A stretch of 64,000 nucleotides of DNA from Phoronis australis (Eukaryota; Phoronida; Phoronidae), in NCBI GenBank assembly GCA_002633005.1, contig NMRA01000293.1:360756-424755 (forward strand). Direction: 5' to 3'. A program made the position numbers and the translations under genes. Numbering within the stretch: the first letter of the stretch is position 1; each line of letters begins with the position of its first letter. Below are positions 21,087 to 33,185 of the stretch, one piece after another. The notes below the pieces were generated by a model, which worked only from the letters and a program-made list of their open reading frames with translations, was not told where the DNA came from and searched no databases.

Positions 21087-24000
21087 ATGGCGACTTCGAC
21101 TTCAGTAAGACGTGGTGTAAAAGTTCAGTCAAAAATTACAAATATTTCAAAGCCTGGTGTACTTGACGATGAGGTAACATTATCTTATTGTACCCTATGT
21201 ACTAAACTATTTCGAATAAGTTCAACTTATGGAAAAACTTTGGGTGTTTGCCAAGTATTGGTGTCGTTTTCCTTAGACTTAGTTGAAGAAAATGTTATTT
21301 TTTATAAAGTTTGGGATTCATGTGATTCATTGTGATTGTACAAATTTGATATTATAGTGAAATACCCATAATTAGCTTTCAGTGTGTCTCGAGGTTGACC
21401 TTTTCACGGAATTAACCTCTTTAAGCATTGAGTCCGTCAATTTAAATATATACATACAATAACAGCAAATTCAGTTCTTTTACCTTGTTTTAGATGGCAG
21501 ATAAAGCCAAAGGTGCTAAAATTTACCTGACATTTGATGATTTGTGGATCATGACTATTTATCACGTATTTTAGGCTTGGCATTCATTGCCTGACCTTAT
21601 CATTTTGCACCAATAAAACGTCAAACCATGACACAAAACCCTTGTGGATATATCAAACTTTCGAACTAAAGAGTTGTTTTATTTTGTTGATTTTCTGAAA
21701 ATTTGAAAGTACGTCTGAGGTCAGCCATTTACGGGAAGTAGCGGGTATGTGTGATGAATTGCTCATCAAACATTGTTCATGTTTAGAGATGTAAAACTCA
21801 TTAACTATAACATGAGCGCTCGTAGCCCAGTAAGTTCCTGATCATAGAACTTGAGCACTGATTGCACCGAAAATTCTTGAAGCCTTAATTCAATGGTATT
21901 CCTCATGACCAAACAGTGTACCTGAAATTGAACCATTCTGTGCAAGTGCGTTCATGACTGGGTAGATTGGTCATTTTATAACACTGGCACCAATCACTAG
22001 ACTAGTTACCAGCTTACCCTAGAGCACTGGCCACGGCAACATATCTCAATAGGACCTCATAGTTCCATACCACAAAAGCTGTCTGGTAGAGTTGCAAGTT
22101 TAATATGAACAATCAATGCACAAATTTACTGGAATTTCCCTGAAATCTCATATTTGAATAGATCCCCTTCACTTTTAGAGAACTCTGAATTAACACATAA
22201 TTGAGATTGGCACTTACACGGCTGTTCAGGGACACGACCGGCTTAAACCATGGTTTCATGGCATTTGAAAAGCGGGGAATGCTGTATAACTTATTCATGG
22301 GACTCTGAAAACATTTGCAGTCACAAACACTCGAAATTGTCACAGCCGGATTCACTGCTGAGTTTCCACTTTCCACATTTGATAGGTAAATCATCTTTGT
22401 CAGAAAATTTACTATTGAAGACTTCATAGGGGAATGGGGCCAATGTTCAAGGGCTCTGGGGTTATGTGAGTTTCAAAACTTACGTTTTAAAATTTATTAT
22501 TGTAGAGATTACCTTTGTCTTGGAAACTGGGCAGTAACCTCGAAACTAAACACTGAATGGTTGCCAGGATGGAGCATTCTAATTGGTTAATTGAATGACA
22601 CCTTGTTAACTATTTGTTCACTATCCTGAAGGTTGCTAAGAAGCGAAGATCATTAAAGGTATTACAGTATTCATCGACAAGTAACTCTCTCACCAGCAGA
22701 ATCTCTGAAGACGAGCCAAAGAAGAAAGTAAGTGGCAAAAAATTCACAGGAGCAAAATGACTGACCTCGGCAGTCACAAAATACAAGCTTCCACGTCTTG
22801 TGGTAAAAATTTCACTCACTCAAAAATGTGACTAAACGTGCTCTGGGCAATTAGAAGTTCACTGGCTGGTTATCCAGGTGACGAGTGACTTTTTAAAACA
22901 GTTCTAAGGCACTCTATCCACCTTCTGTGTGGAGGTCAAATAAATTTCCTTACCACTGTTGTGTTTTTACTAGGACATTAGCCTCATTACAAACATTACG
23001 GGCATTCCCAAAGTGTCATTTCAATAATTTTGATATTTTCAAAACGCCGATAAAAGTGTCCTTTGAAATGTGGTAAACTAATTTTGTGTCACATTTGCCG
23101 TTGCATCTGGATCGACGACATCACCTCCTGTGTTGCAACAAGTTTATCTTTCAAAAGAATCGGCCTTTCGTTGCAGTCTTGAGAACTGATGTGTATTCCA
23201 TTCCAAAGTTTTCAGACAAGCGTGGTGAGGTTGGACGAAGTATGCGCAACTTCACTCAATTTAGATCATTTACTCAGAGACTAGCTTTGTCTAACTAGGT
23301 CAAAGAGTATTCACATACAATGCACCACAGTGAGGATCAAGAGACCTAGAAAGGTTTTAGACTTTAGGTCAACATGTTGTGCATAGGTCACGATCGATGT
23401 ATCCATTTTCGTTGCAGCCTTGCATACGGAAAGCGCATTGTTTTGGTAAAAGAAGAATTCTCAGTTTCATACGGGACTGGCTGAATATGTGGTGACTTTT
23501 GTCCAATGAACAAACAATTTTTGATCAACTTATGGCTGCAATTGCAGTTGGATGGGTGTACCAACACGAAAAGGACTTTTGAGCCCTGAGAAGCATTCTG
23601 TGTGAAAAACTGGACAACTTGATTTTGGGCTGGGCAACTTATTTTTCTGAGTCAGCTGCCTAGCTTGTGACTGGGCGTTTGAGGCTTAGTCCTATCCCTG
23701 CTTTAGGACACAGTATGCCAGGCAAGTGGACTTTCACTTTGTCAAATTTCTCAGTAAAATCGTTGCTTTGATAATCAGGAACAATGGGTATGAAAGGCTT
23801 TTCAATTAGTAATTCTTATTTAGGGGGCAAAAAGAGTTTTGAAGAACCAAAGTGAGAAGTCGTCAAAGAAGAGAATACTGCCACACATTGGGCAAATTGC
23901 CATATTCCAAGATGAGGACAGTTGCAGAAATGAGGTCAATGGTGAATGCAACACTACAGATAATGAAGCAGAGTTGCTAACTGGTGAGTGTAGTGTTGGC

Positions 24001-27000
24001 TAATGGGGTGACATTCTTTTAAATCCCCTTGCTCCTCGGTTTTGCTACTGCTAACTGGTGAGTGTACTGTGGGTTAATGTGGTAACATTCTTTCAACTCC
24101 TCTTGCTCATCAGTTACGCTATATGCTGCAAATGTTAGCCACTGGTCACTGAATAGTTTCATCTGGCAGATACCCTGACTGAAAAAAGTGGTTTTTGCAC
24201 AATCTAAAATAAACATACCTGTAAATGTTTTCAGCTTAGTCTTATCAGTATCCATTCTTAAACTACAGTTGCATGCGATTGGGGCATGTGACATCGTGTT
24301 ACGCTGAAAATTTGCCAAAGAAATTCAAAACTTGTGGTGAAAAATCACTTTTGACTAATTCTGTTTCCTTGGCTGCTTCTCCATTTTGTTTCTTCTCATG
24401 TAGCATTGTGAGCATTATCACCAAACTTTGCAGTCTGTGCTTCTTGACCAATTCAACAACGCCAGCACTCCTATTGTCCTATAAGAGAACTTTTTGGAAA
24501 AAAATGTTATAAAGTTCATGGGTAAGTGTGCCATTGCCAGTTTCGTACAATTGGTCTTTGCTCACAATTTTGTTTTGTAAGAATAGCGCATCTGTTAGTC
24601 TATTCTGACAGATGTTTGATTCAGTGTGATAGCATTTCCTGCATGCCTTTCCTTCTGACCATGTACTGGGGAATATAGATGGCCTTACTGACTCTGATGT
24701 TTTATACAGGTCCAGTTACTGAGACCTATTGGGAGGAGATTGCTGAGAGGAGGCGGGTGGCATTACAAGAAACCTTGATTGAAAATGAACAGGTAAATTT
24801 ATTTATTTCAGTGCAGCATTAAAGCTGCTGTAAAACAAAAATCATTCCAAGTTCAAAAGTGTCTGGTATTGCAGTGGACTTCCACGGTATTGTCTGATGG
24901 TCGTCATGGCAAAGAACTTCAACCTGGTAAAGCATTAATTTAATGCTACATATGTCTATATGAAAATATGAGAAAATAAAATTTCACTTAATGTCTTAAA
25001 TTGGTGAGGTTTTACCATAATGTGACATCATCTAGTTCTCTATTACTGAGTGTTACTGGGGATGCACCTACATATAGACACCTCACACTGGACTTCTGAG
25101 TCATTTGAAAGATAACGCATTTTGAGTTTATGAGAGCATCACCTTGTATAATAATTTTGATAAGTGAGATTAAACTTAAATAAAAATTGTCTGTTTTCCA
25201 TTGATGAAAGTGCCGTCAGTTTCTTATTTTCCGTTACACTGTGCATTGTTCTGTATTCGTGTAATAACTTCTGGACTGTTTTCGTATACCCTCAAAACTG
25301 GAACCTAGTGTTAGGAAGTGAAGGGCAAACACTGATGTAGGTATCTATGTCCTAAGTGTGGTGGACACAATCACATACTTATTTATAGGCACTAATAGGT
25401 TGGAACACTTAAAGCTGCATTTCGTTGTGTTTAGCTGGCTAAAAAACAAAAATTGAATTGAGCCTTTTATTCTTATGAAATTGGTCTCATAATATTCCTT
25501 ACTGTGGTAGAATTATGAGCATTTTACTGTTTATTGATAATTATCACTATACAAAGTATCTGTATAGATGCAGTAACCGGGAGTAAAAGGTTATTTTTCT
25601 GCTTACTTACTGGGTGGAAGTGGCATTGGGAGGGTGTTCCATGTCTTGTTCCTAAAACACTCCCACTGGAACACTATACAGTTTGCAAGGAAGACACTGC
25701 CAGTGAGATGTGACATATATCTGCTGTTATCGGTTTCAGCTGCATGCTGAGAATGGCTTGTTGAAGGCTGAGAATGCAGAGTTGAAGGAAGAGAATGGAA
25801 AGCTAGCCGAGATGGCCAGTCAAGCAGAGTATCTAGCTTCTGTTTTGCAGGTAATGTAGTTTGAGTGAAGTAGTCATTCTTGAAGGAACGCTCTCTGTTG
25901 GAGAAACATGCTGTCTAGTATCTTCTTGGCTTGGGTGTTTCGCACTTGTATCGTCTCGTCTTGGTTGGGTTTCGGGTGTGGTGATAGGAGTTTGTGAACA
26001 GTTTTTGGTGGTACCCTCTAGTGTAGATTAATGATTACCTCGCTATTTGTTTGCTCTGAGTTTTAAATGTGTTGCAGCCTTCCCATTCATTGGCTGAAGG
26101 GGCCCCGGGAAGTCTTGAAGGAAAGCAGAAAATGGAATATGACTTGTTTTAGGTTATGGGTAATTTCATCAGCAAGTCTGTCCATTTATCCAAAAATCTA
26201 CAAGACTGTATAAAGTTTCAACTTTATAGCATGTTCTGTGCTCGTAAAGGTTAACACTCACTGTAGGCTTAACGCCCAAAAGCAAAATATGCAAATTTTA
26301 GCTTTTAAACACACGTGATTGAGCCTTCTTTTGAAAATGCCCGCGTCTTTATCTAAAAGCTTAACCATTAAAATCTGCTCAGCCTTTTCTGAGATATGAT
26401 AATTTGGCATTTCGAGGGTTACTCTTAACCCAGAGTCCGGGGTTGAATCAAATTTAAACATTTTTAAATATTAAAATGTGTTACAGAGTTCGTTATTAGC
26501 TAAGTGAAAGAATGTAAGCGTTCAGCAACTGATGTCTTGCAAGAAGTGAATTTTTATGGCCAATAAATGATTTGTAAAAGCAGAATAATCGATAGCAAAG
26601 CAATAGTTGAGTTTATTTATGACGGGTAAGGGGAGTCACAGTGTTTGGGAGAGGGAGGATATCTAAATGTTAAATTACCAATGACTGAAGGAGTTTTGTA
26701 AAACAAATTTCTTTAACACCCTTTGTTATCAAATCCATTTTTTTTCTCCTGATGAGCGAAGTGTGTCTGAAGTGATACACTTTATTATTATGCAATACTG
26801 CGAATACTTCAGAATTTCAGTTTATCTGAGGATGAATTTCTTTAAAAGTAATTGTGTTTAATTTTCATCACCATGTTTTTTGAAAATCAAATGCATTACA
26901 GCCTGTGTGTACCTCAAGGTTTCATTTAGTTTAGTGATAGCTATTTTTCATATACTGGTTATTTATCTTGTCTGCAAGTTCAGTAATCGCTCCATTGTCG

Positions 27001-28379
27001 CTTTTGATATTAATGGATGTTCTTAATGCAAATGGAAAATTGCAGAAACTGGCAGACGATGACCCAGTCCAGGAAAGTGACACTTTGGNCATGCTGCCTA
27101 GTATCTTCTTGGCTTGGGTGTTTCGCACTTGTATCGTCTCGTCTTGGTCGGGTTTCGGGTGTGGTGATAGGAGTTTGTGAACAGTTTTTGGTGGTACCCT
27201 CTAGTGTAGATTAATGATTACCTCGCTATTTGTTTGCTCTGAGTTTTAAATGTGTTGCAGCCTTCCCATTCATTGGCTGAAGGGGCCCCGGGAAGTCTTG
27301 AAGGAAACCAGAAAATGGAATATGACTTGTTTTAGGTTATGGGTAATTTCATCAGCAAGTCTGTCCATTTATCCAAAAATCTACAAGACTGTGTAAAGTT
27401 TCAACTTTATAGCATGTTCTGTGCTCGTAAAGGTTAACACTCACTGTAGGCTTAACGCCCACATGCAAAATATGCAAATTTTAGCTTTTAAACACACGTG
27501 ATTGAGCCTTCTTTTGAAAATGCCCATGTCTTTATCTAAAAGCTTAACCATTAAAATCTGCTCAGCCTTTTCTGAGATATGATAATTTTGGCATTTCGAG
27601 GGTTACCCCTAACCCAGAGTCCGGGGTTGAATCAAATTTGAACATTTTTAAATATTAAAATGTGTTACAGAGTTCGTTATTAGCTAGATAAGTGAATGTA
27701 AGCGTTCAGCAACTGATGTCTTGCAAGTAGTGAATTTTTATGGCCAATAAATGATTTGTAAAGGCAGAATAATTGATAGCAAAGCAATTATAGTTGTGTT
27801 TATTTACGACAGGTAAGGGGAGTCACAGTGTTTGGGAGAGGGAGGATATCTAAATGTTAAATTACCAATGACTGAAGGAGTTTTGTAAAACAAATTTCTT
27901 TAACACCCTTTGTTATCAAATCCATTTTTTTTCTCCTTATGAGCGAAGTGTGTCTGAAGTGATACACTTTATTATTATGCAATACTGCGAATACTTCAGA
28001 ATTTCAGTTTATCTGAGGATGGATTTCTTTAAAAGTAATTGTGTTTAATTTTCATCACCATGTTTTTTGAAAATCAAATGCATTACAGCCTGTGTGTACC
28101 TCAAGGTTTCATTTAGTTTAGTGATAGCTATTTTTCATACACTGGTTATTTATCTTGTCTGCAAGTTCAGTAATCGCTCCATTGTCGCTTTTGATATTAA
28201 TGGATGTTCTTAATGCAAATGGAAAATTGCAGAAACTGGCAGACGATGACCCAGTCCAGGAAAGTGACACTTTGGGAACCAGTGACTCTCCAACCAAACA
28301 CAGTGAAAACAATGAGTTATCGAGTGACAAGGACGATCAGGATGATGAATGTGAACAGGATATTGAATTATATGGTTGA
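21087..28379 (+). CDS. GMNN: Geminin, DNA replication licensing inhibitor, six coding exons
   Basis: Geminin binds CDT1 through a dimeric coiled coil and blocks MCM loading in S/G2; APC/C destroys it at mitotic exit. Exons: 21087-21173, 22632-22727, 23824-23983, 24710-24792, 25740-25850, 28233-28379. They total 684 nt, giving 227 aa (human 209), with all phases consistent. Exon 2 carries KKRRSLKVLQ, matching the vertebrate D-box RRTLKMIQ (RxxL). Exon 4 carries TYWEEIAERRRVALQETLIE, the conserved start of the CDT1-binding region. Exon 5 is the heptad-repeat coiled coil (LHAENGLLKAENAELKEEN, then EMASQAEYLASVLQ). Exon 6 is the acidic C-terminal tail ending ELYG. A truncated second copy of exon 6 occurs at 27046-27088 within a duplicated segment. 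A CRE/E2F pair precedes the ATG. The acceptor of exon 2 has a mediocre pyrimidine tract. Confidence 0.93.
25404..25500. repeat. Dispersed repeat, copy 2 of 3
   Basis: CTTAAAGCTGCATTTCGTTG, then TTAGCTGGCTAAAAAACAAAA, then AAATTGGTCTCATAATA. It matches the copy at 56612-56715 over its whole length and 17903-17985 over its first half. It lies in geminin intron 4. Confidence 0.65.
25907..28275. repeat. Tandem near-identical duplication in geminin, N at the junction
   Basis: 25907-27088 and 27090-28275 (about 1.18 kb each) are nearly identical over their full length with scattered substitutions and small indels, roughly 1-2 percent. Each copy starts CATGCTG(T/C)CTAGTATC in intron 5 and ends within the last exon at GACACTTTGG. 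The single N at 27089 marks the junction. The first copy's exon 6 is cut off after 43 nt, and the second is complete. The pattern fits two alleles joined by the assembler rather than a real duplication. Confidence 0.85.
27046..27088 (+). pseudogene. Truncated duplicate of geminin exon 6
   Basis: The acceptor and first 43 nt (KLADDDPVQESDTL) repeat the true last exon at 28233, then stop at the N. There is no stop codon or tail. Probably an assembly duplicate; if real, it would be a non-functional or alternative exon. Confidence 0.75.
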
Positions 28380-29448
28380 ACGGAAAAACGTTGGTGGGAA
28401 CAACAGCCATATGTAGGGTGCCAAACTGGGTACCATGATTGGCAGTGCAAGCTATGATTGTAAAAATGATGAAGACTGTGACTGTGCAATCATTGAGGTG
28501 AAGAAGCCAGCTGGTGAATTGCTATTCAATTGGAGTCTTTGCCAGTTCATTGGATCTCGTGCAAGTGGTGCCAGAACATGCTGAGGTACTGTTTTCTCTT
28601 GCCTAAAGTGTTAAGACTGAGAACGGTGTGTTGAATCTAATGTAAGAAGGTTAGCTACAGGTGTTGAAGAGGCTTGATTTTAATCTGTGATCTTTCAGTT
28701 TATTTAGAATTTGCTGTAGTAATTTATCTGACATTCAGATTTGAAGTGATGGTCTGATGATGGAGTGTCTTGGCTCACCTACAACTACGAATTTGTCAGT
28801 TGCAAATGACATCATATGTGTTTATATTCTATTTTTATGAGTGCGAAGTACATAGACTCCAAGTATGTTCAAAGCTTTTCAGCTGTGTGGTGTATATGCA
28901 ATCTCCATTATGAATGGATGCGAAGTTTGTACATTTGTTTATAGCGTGTTGAAACCTGTGGGTCAACTATTGGTCAATTGTTTTGCAAGTTAATAGACTC
29001 ATTTATCATTGCATATTAGCTCAGTTGCCATGGATTATAAAGATATTTCCTTTGTGGTTTGTGTAGGTGATGCATTTTTATTTAATGAACTTTTAAAATA
29101 CAATACAAATTGAAACTGAATGTCAGCTGTATTTAATGGTCTCCTTTTTGTTAATGATTAAGCCTACTTTAACTATTAAAGCCTCTACAAAACCCACCTA
29201 AACTCCTAAGCACAGATGCTCACAGTTACAAAAGCTGAAATATGGGTTTATTTCATCTCTGCAGTCATACTTAATCTACTACGAACCAAATCACCCAAGG
29301 CTTGGTGTTTTATGACTTGGGGTTTCAATACACTGACAGGACTATTACTACTACTACTACTACACTGAACTTGTCACTTCAGTATCAGAAAAAAATACTA
29401 ATTGAGGGTGGATTTCTTTTGTTTAAAAACAGTTTATAATGGATTTCT
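28380..29448. other. Geminin 3' flank, nothing further recognised
   Basis: It contains the presumed geminin 3' UTR and a short ACT microsatellite near 29345-29362. No perfect AATAAA close to the stop codon was noticed, so the transcript end is unknown. Confidence 0.4.
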
Positions 29449-29449
29449 A

Positions 29450-31400
29450 TGCGCTCAAGTATATATATGTGGGTGAACCCCCTCTGTACCCCCTGGTGGC
29501 AATTTTATTTTTATGATCTCTTTATCTTCGGAGTTTCTTTATGGATTTTCTTGAAATTTGACAAATACCATAGGTTTCTATTAAGGAAGCAACTATGTCT
29601 TTTCATTTTGAACAGATTCCACGGATCTTTCACCACCTTGTTTTTTTCGAGTTTGTTTTTGTCTGGCTCTTTATTTGCCAAACTGCTCAAAGGATAACTG
29701 AAAATTGCAGGTGTGTTCCTTCTGAGAAAACCGTTGCTGATATTTATTTTTCAGCAAATTTGACTACAACAGCGCTCCATAATGGTAATTTTGTTTCTTT
29801 TTTGCATCCGCAGCTGTATTTCTTTGTAGCAATTTTTATGTGCCCACATATTTATATGTGGACGCATTATGCCGTCATCTCTGTCCGTCCGTCCGTTCGT
29901 CCGGGCGGCGTCCGTCCGGCGTCCGGCGTCCGCTGCTCTATCTCCAAAACCCTTTGGCATACGTTCATGAAATTTGGCACATATGTTCCATTCATGAATG
30001 GGACGGCATGTGCGAACTTTCGGACGGATCCGACTACCGGTGTGCCCCCTAGTGGCAATTTTAGTTTTTTACGCTTACCTTTGTATCTTCAAAAGTCCTG
30101 AANNNNNNNNNNNNNNNNNNNNNNNNNNNNNNNNNNNNNNNNNNNNNNNNNNNNNNNNNNNNNNNNNNNNNNNNNNNNNNNNNNNNNNNNNNNNNNNNNN
30201 NNNNNNNNNNNNNNNNNNNNNNNNNNNNNNNNNNNNNNNNNNNNNNNNNNNNNNNNNNNNNNNNNNNNNNNNNNNNNNNNNNNNNNNNNNNNNNNNNNNN
30301 NNNNNNNNNNNNNNNNNNNNNNNNNNNNNNNNNNNNNNNNNNNNNNNNNNNNNNNNNNNNNNNNNNNNNNNNNNNNNNNNNNNNNNNNNNNNNNNNNNNN
30401 NNNNNNNNNNNNNNNNNNNNNNNNNNNNNNNNNNNNNNNNNNNNNNNNTCTAGTGGCAATTTTAGTATTTTACATTGACCCCTGTATTTTCATAGGTCTT
30501 CAGGTGTATACTTTGTGTTACTTCGTGACTGTGAAGGAAAAGTTCCAAGTAGAAATTTGTTTCTGGCATTCTAATGCTGTGCTAATCTCGTATGTTGGTA
30601 AATTTGTTTTTTATTCTATGTTTCTGTGGTGCTTTAAGCAACTGGTGTATAGGATGCACTTGTATTATGAAGATTACTCACATTTTGCCCCTAGCCTATT
30701 GAGGGGACAATGACCATGCCTTTCCATTTTGCAAAGTATGCCCTCTACTGGCCACTTTATAGTACCAATAAACAACCCTAGAAGGATACCGTATGCGGTG
30801 CAATTGTGGGCGCATTTCAACGCTCCGCGTTGCTCTTGTAGTTTTTTAGATTTGTATGATGGTGCCTTTTCATTTCCAAACTGATTTGAAGCCTCCTAGT
30901 GGCTATTTTTATTACTTCTAAGCTCATTTTTTTCTGTCTCTGTATCTGCCAAACCACTCTAAGGATCATCCTACAAATTGGCTGATGTGTTCTCACTGAC
31001 AAGAGTTTGACTGACATTGATTTTGGGTGTGTCTAGCTTCTGAAGCTCCTAATTGCACTTTTTGCATTTATCTGCTGAACTTAGTACATAATCTTTTTGA
31101 AATTTGGAGAGTGTGTTCTCATTAACTTGACAATAACTGGAAGGTTCCAGTTACTATTTTACCTCCAAGAGGAATGCGATTTTTTACAGTTGTCTTTGTA
31201 TCTTTTGTTCCTGGAGGGATTTCCATGAACTGGCATAGTTTTCTATTATGGAGTCGAGGACATCTTTCAATTTTCAGACAGGTTCAATGTATTCTGCGCC
31301 TCCTAGTGGCCATTCTTATGATACTAATTTACACCCCTAGAAACCTCTTGTTTGGGGTGCAGTCATGGGTGCATTTTAACGCCTCATTGCTCTTGTTTAT
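29450..31400. repeat. GTCC-rich dispersed repeat cluster around an assembly gap
   Basis: A (GTCC)n-rich tract (29880-29930) follows a small palindrome CCACATATTTATATGTGG (29843-29860). The motif C(C/T)AGTGGC(A/C)ATTTTA or a variant recurs near 29493, 30050, 30450, 30745, 30897 and 31303, each followed by similar T-rich text. The closing motif, GCGCATTTCAACGCTCCGCG plus TTGCTCTTGT, occurs near 30810-30840 and, as GTGCATTTTAACGCCTCATT plus GCTCTTGT, near 31370-31398. This looks like two nested or tandem copies of one repeat family. I cannot name the family. Confidence 0.65.
30103..30448. other. Assembly gap (346 Ns)
   Basis: Unknown sequence inside the GTCC-rich repeat cluster. The flanks on the two sides share AGTGGCAATTTTAGT, so the gap probably reflects a collapsed repeat. 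Open frames spanning it are meaningless. Confidence 0.99.
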
Positions 31401-33185
31401 GTTAATATCAAAACTGGTGTTACCTTCCAAACTTAAGTGGTGGTTGTGCTTACTGGCAACGCTTGCAGACAATATTGCTTTTGGCCAGTTTGTTCATAAA
31501 ATTCATGCACAAACAGTCCTGTAAAGATCCCAATCACCTCCGTGACCTCGCTATGGAGGTAGGCCTCTCCTGTGGTTTTGTTGGCAATGTAAGTTAAGGT
31601 TTTAAACTGGTCTTGACTTTAAAAGGACTGGCAGCTTGTTACTACTAAGACCAGGCTCATTGAGTTGGTTTTCATAACTGGTCAATTTTTGCACTGAGCA
31701 GTTTCTAGCACTAACAGCCTGGCCATGCCATGGTCAGAAATCCTCTCTAATCCTATAGACCAGTTTTACATTGACAACGGGTGAGTTTCTTTAAGGGGAG
31801 GTGTTGGGGCAGTTTTATGATTTGGAGTGATATACAGTTAAAAGTACACCTTCACACTTGAATTAAACAATTTTCCAGGTTGTGGTGGGAATGAAGGAAA
31901 ACAAAATGTAGACTTTGACCAAAGAAAACGTTTAAAATTTCTCTTAATCTGTTAGTTCCTTGTTCATTGATTGAATAAATCCCTGTTTAAGTCAATTTTG
32001 TATATTGCCCACTAATTTCATACAGTTATTGCAATTCAAAACAAACATTTAAAAGTACAAAACACACCATATATCAATTTGTATAATTCATGAGTAAGAA
32101 CCTGCAACTGTCTAGAGCTTGTCAACTGATTATCAGAACATCAAACCCTGACCATTTAAAGGTTGTATAGACCTTATCCACAGAAGTCTACATCATCCAA
32201 ATGTCTACAATGAAATTAGGGCTCACCTGTTGAGCACATTTATATAAGCTGCAAACAAACAGGCAAAACAAATTTGTTGTCTATTATTTGGAGCTATCAA
32301 CCTTGAAACAAAAGCATTTTACCCAGCATAAATCACATGATTGACTTTTTATTAAACATTTATAATATAATACTGAATTCGTTTATACTCTCCTTTTCAA
32401 ACAATTCTTGTTACACAGTATTAAATTTTCATGGTTAAATTTAAATGCATTTCCTTAATACTATTACTATATATATTCAGTGATTTACTTAGCAATTATA
32501 CAATATCACATCAGTGCCGTATTTATAAAGCCCAGTTTTAGAACAAGTGCCTTAATATGGCGACGTAAAATCATGGACACCGCCTTTGGATTTCTGGTTG
32601 TTCTACGACTCCGTGACGCCAAAATAGTTCTCATTAAGTTCTCAAGAATTTAACCGAGTGGGAACCGAAAAACGTGGGCAATTGTTACATTTCGAGTCTC
32701 TACATGGACAGTGTCGCACTCTACTCATGACAACTGGCTCATTTCTACATGCTTCCGGTCGGTTTCAGTACGATTTTGGACGGGCTCGGGCGTTTCGGTT
32801 GTGGCACGGCCACCTATAACAAAGCGTTTCCACCGTTGAGTCGGGTTCCCATCCAGTTTTAACCCTTTTTGTCAAATCTCGTAAAACTGAGAACTATCTA
32901 GGTGAGACAGAAAAATACTCCACAGGTTTTTATTGTATTGCTTCAGTCATTATTGTTAAGGATAGGTTACAAGAAAGTGTTTGCCGCAATTACACTTCTT
33001 GATTTTGATTTGTGTGTTACCACATTAGCAAAGAAAAGCACTTTCTGAAATGTAAGTCTGACATAATGTACCCTGTCCAATAACATAGGATTTAGTATAT
33101 TTAGCCCTAAATCCGACAACGATATTTTCTTAGTTGCAGCTATATTATATTGTCAATATGCAGCAATTTTTTCGACGTCCACCTG
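31401..33185. other. Intergenic region, no gene seen
   Basis: AT-rich sequence without recognisable exons. The polyadenylation signal of the small minus-strand gene lies near its right end. Confidence 0.5.
32928..32933 (-). terminator. Possible polyadenylation signal of the 156-aa gene
   Basis: AATAAA on the minus strand, about 253 nt past the stop codon of the gene at 33186-34546. Confidence 0.45.

Noticed and set aside
29998-30459. Open frames of 130-150 codons on both strands
   Set aside because: They consist mostly of Ns in the assembly gap.
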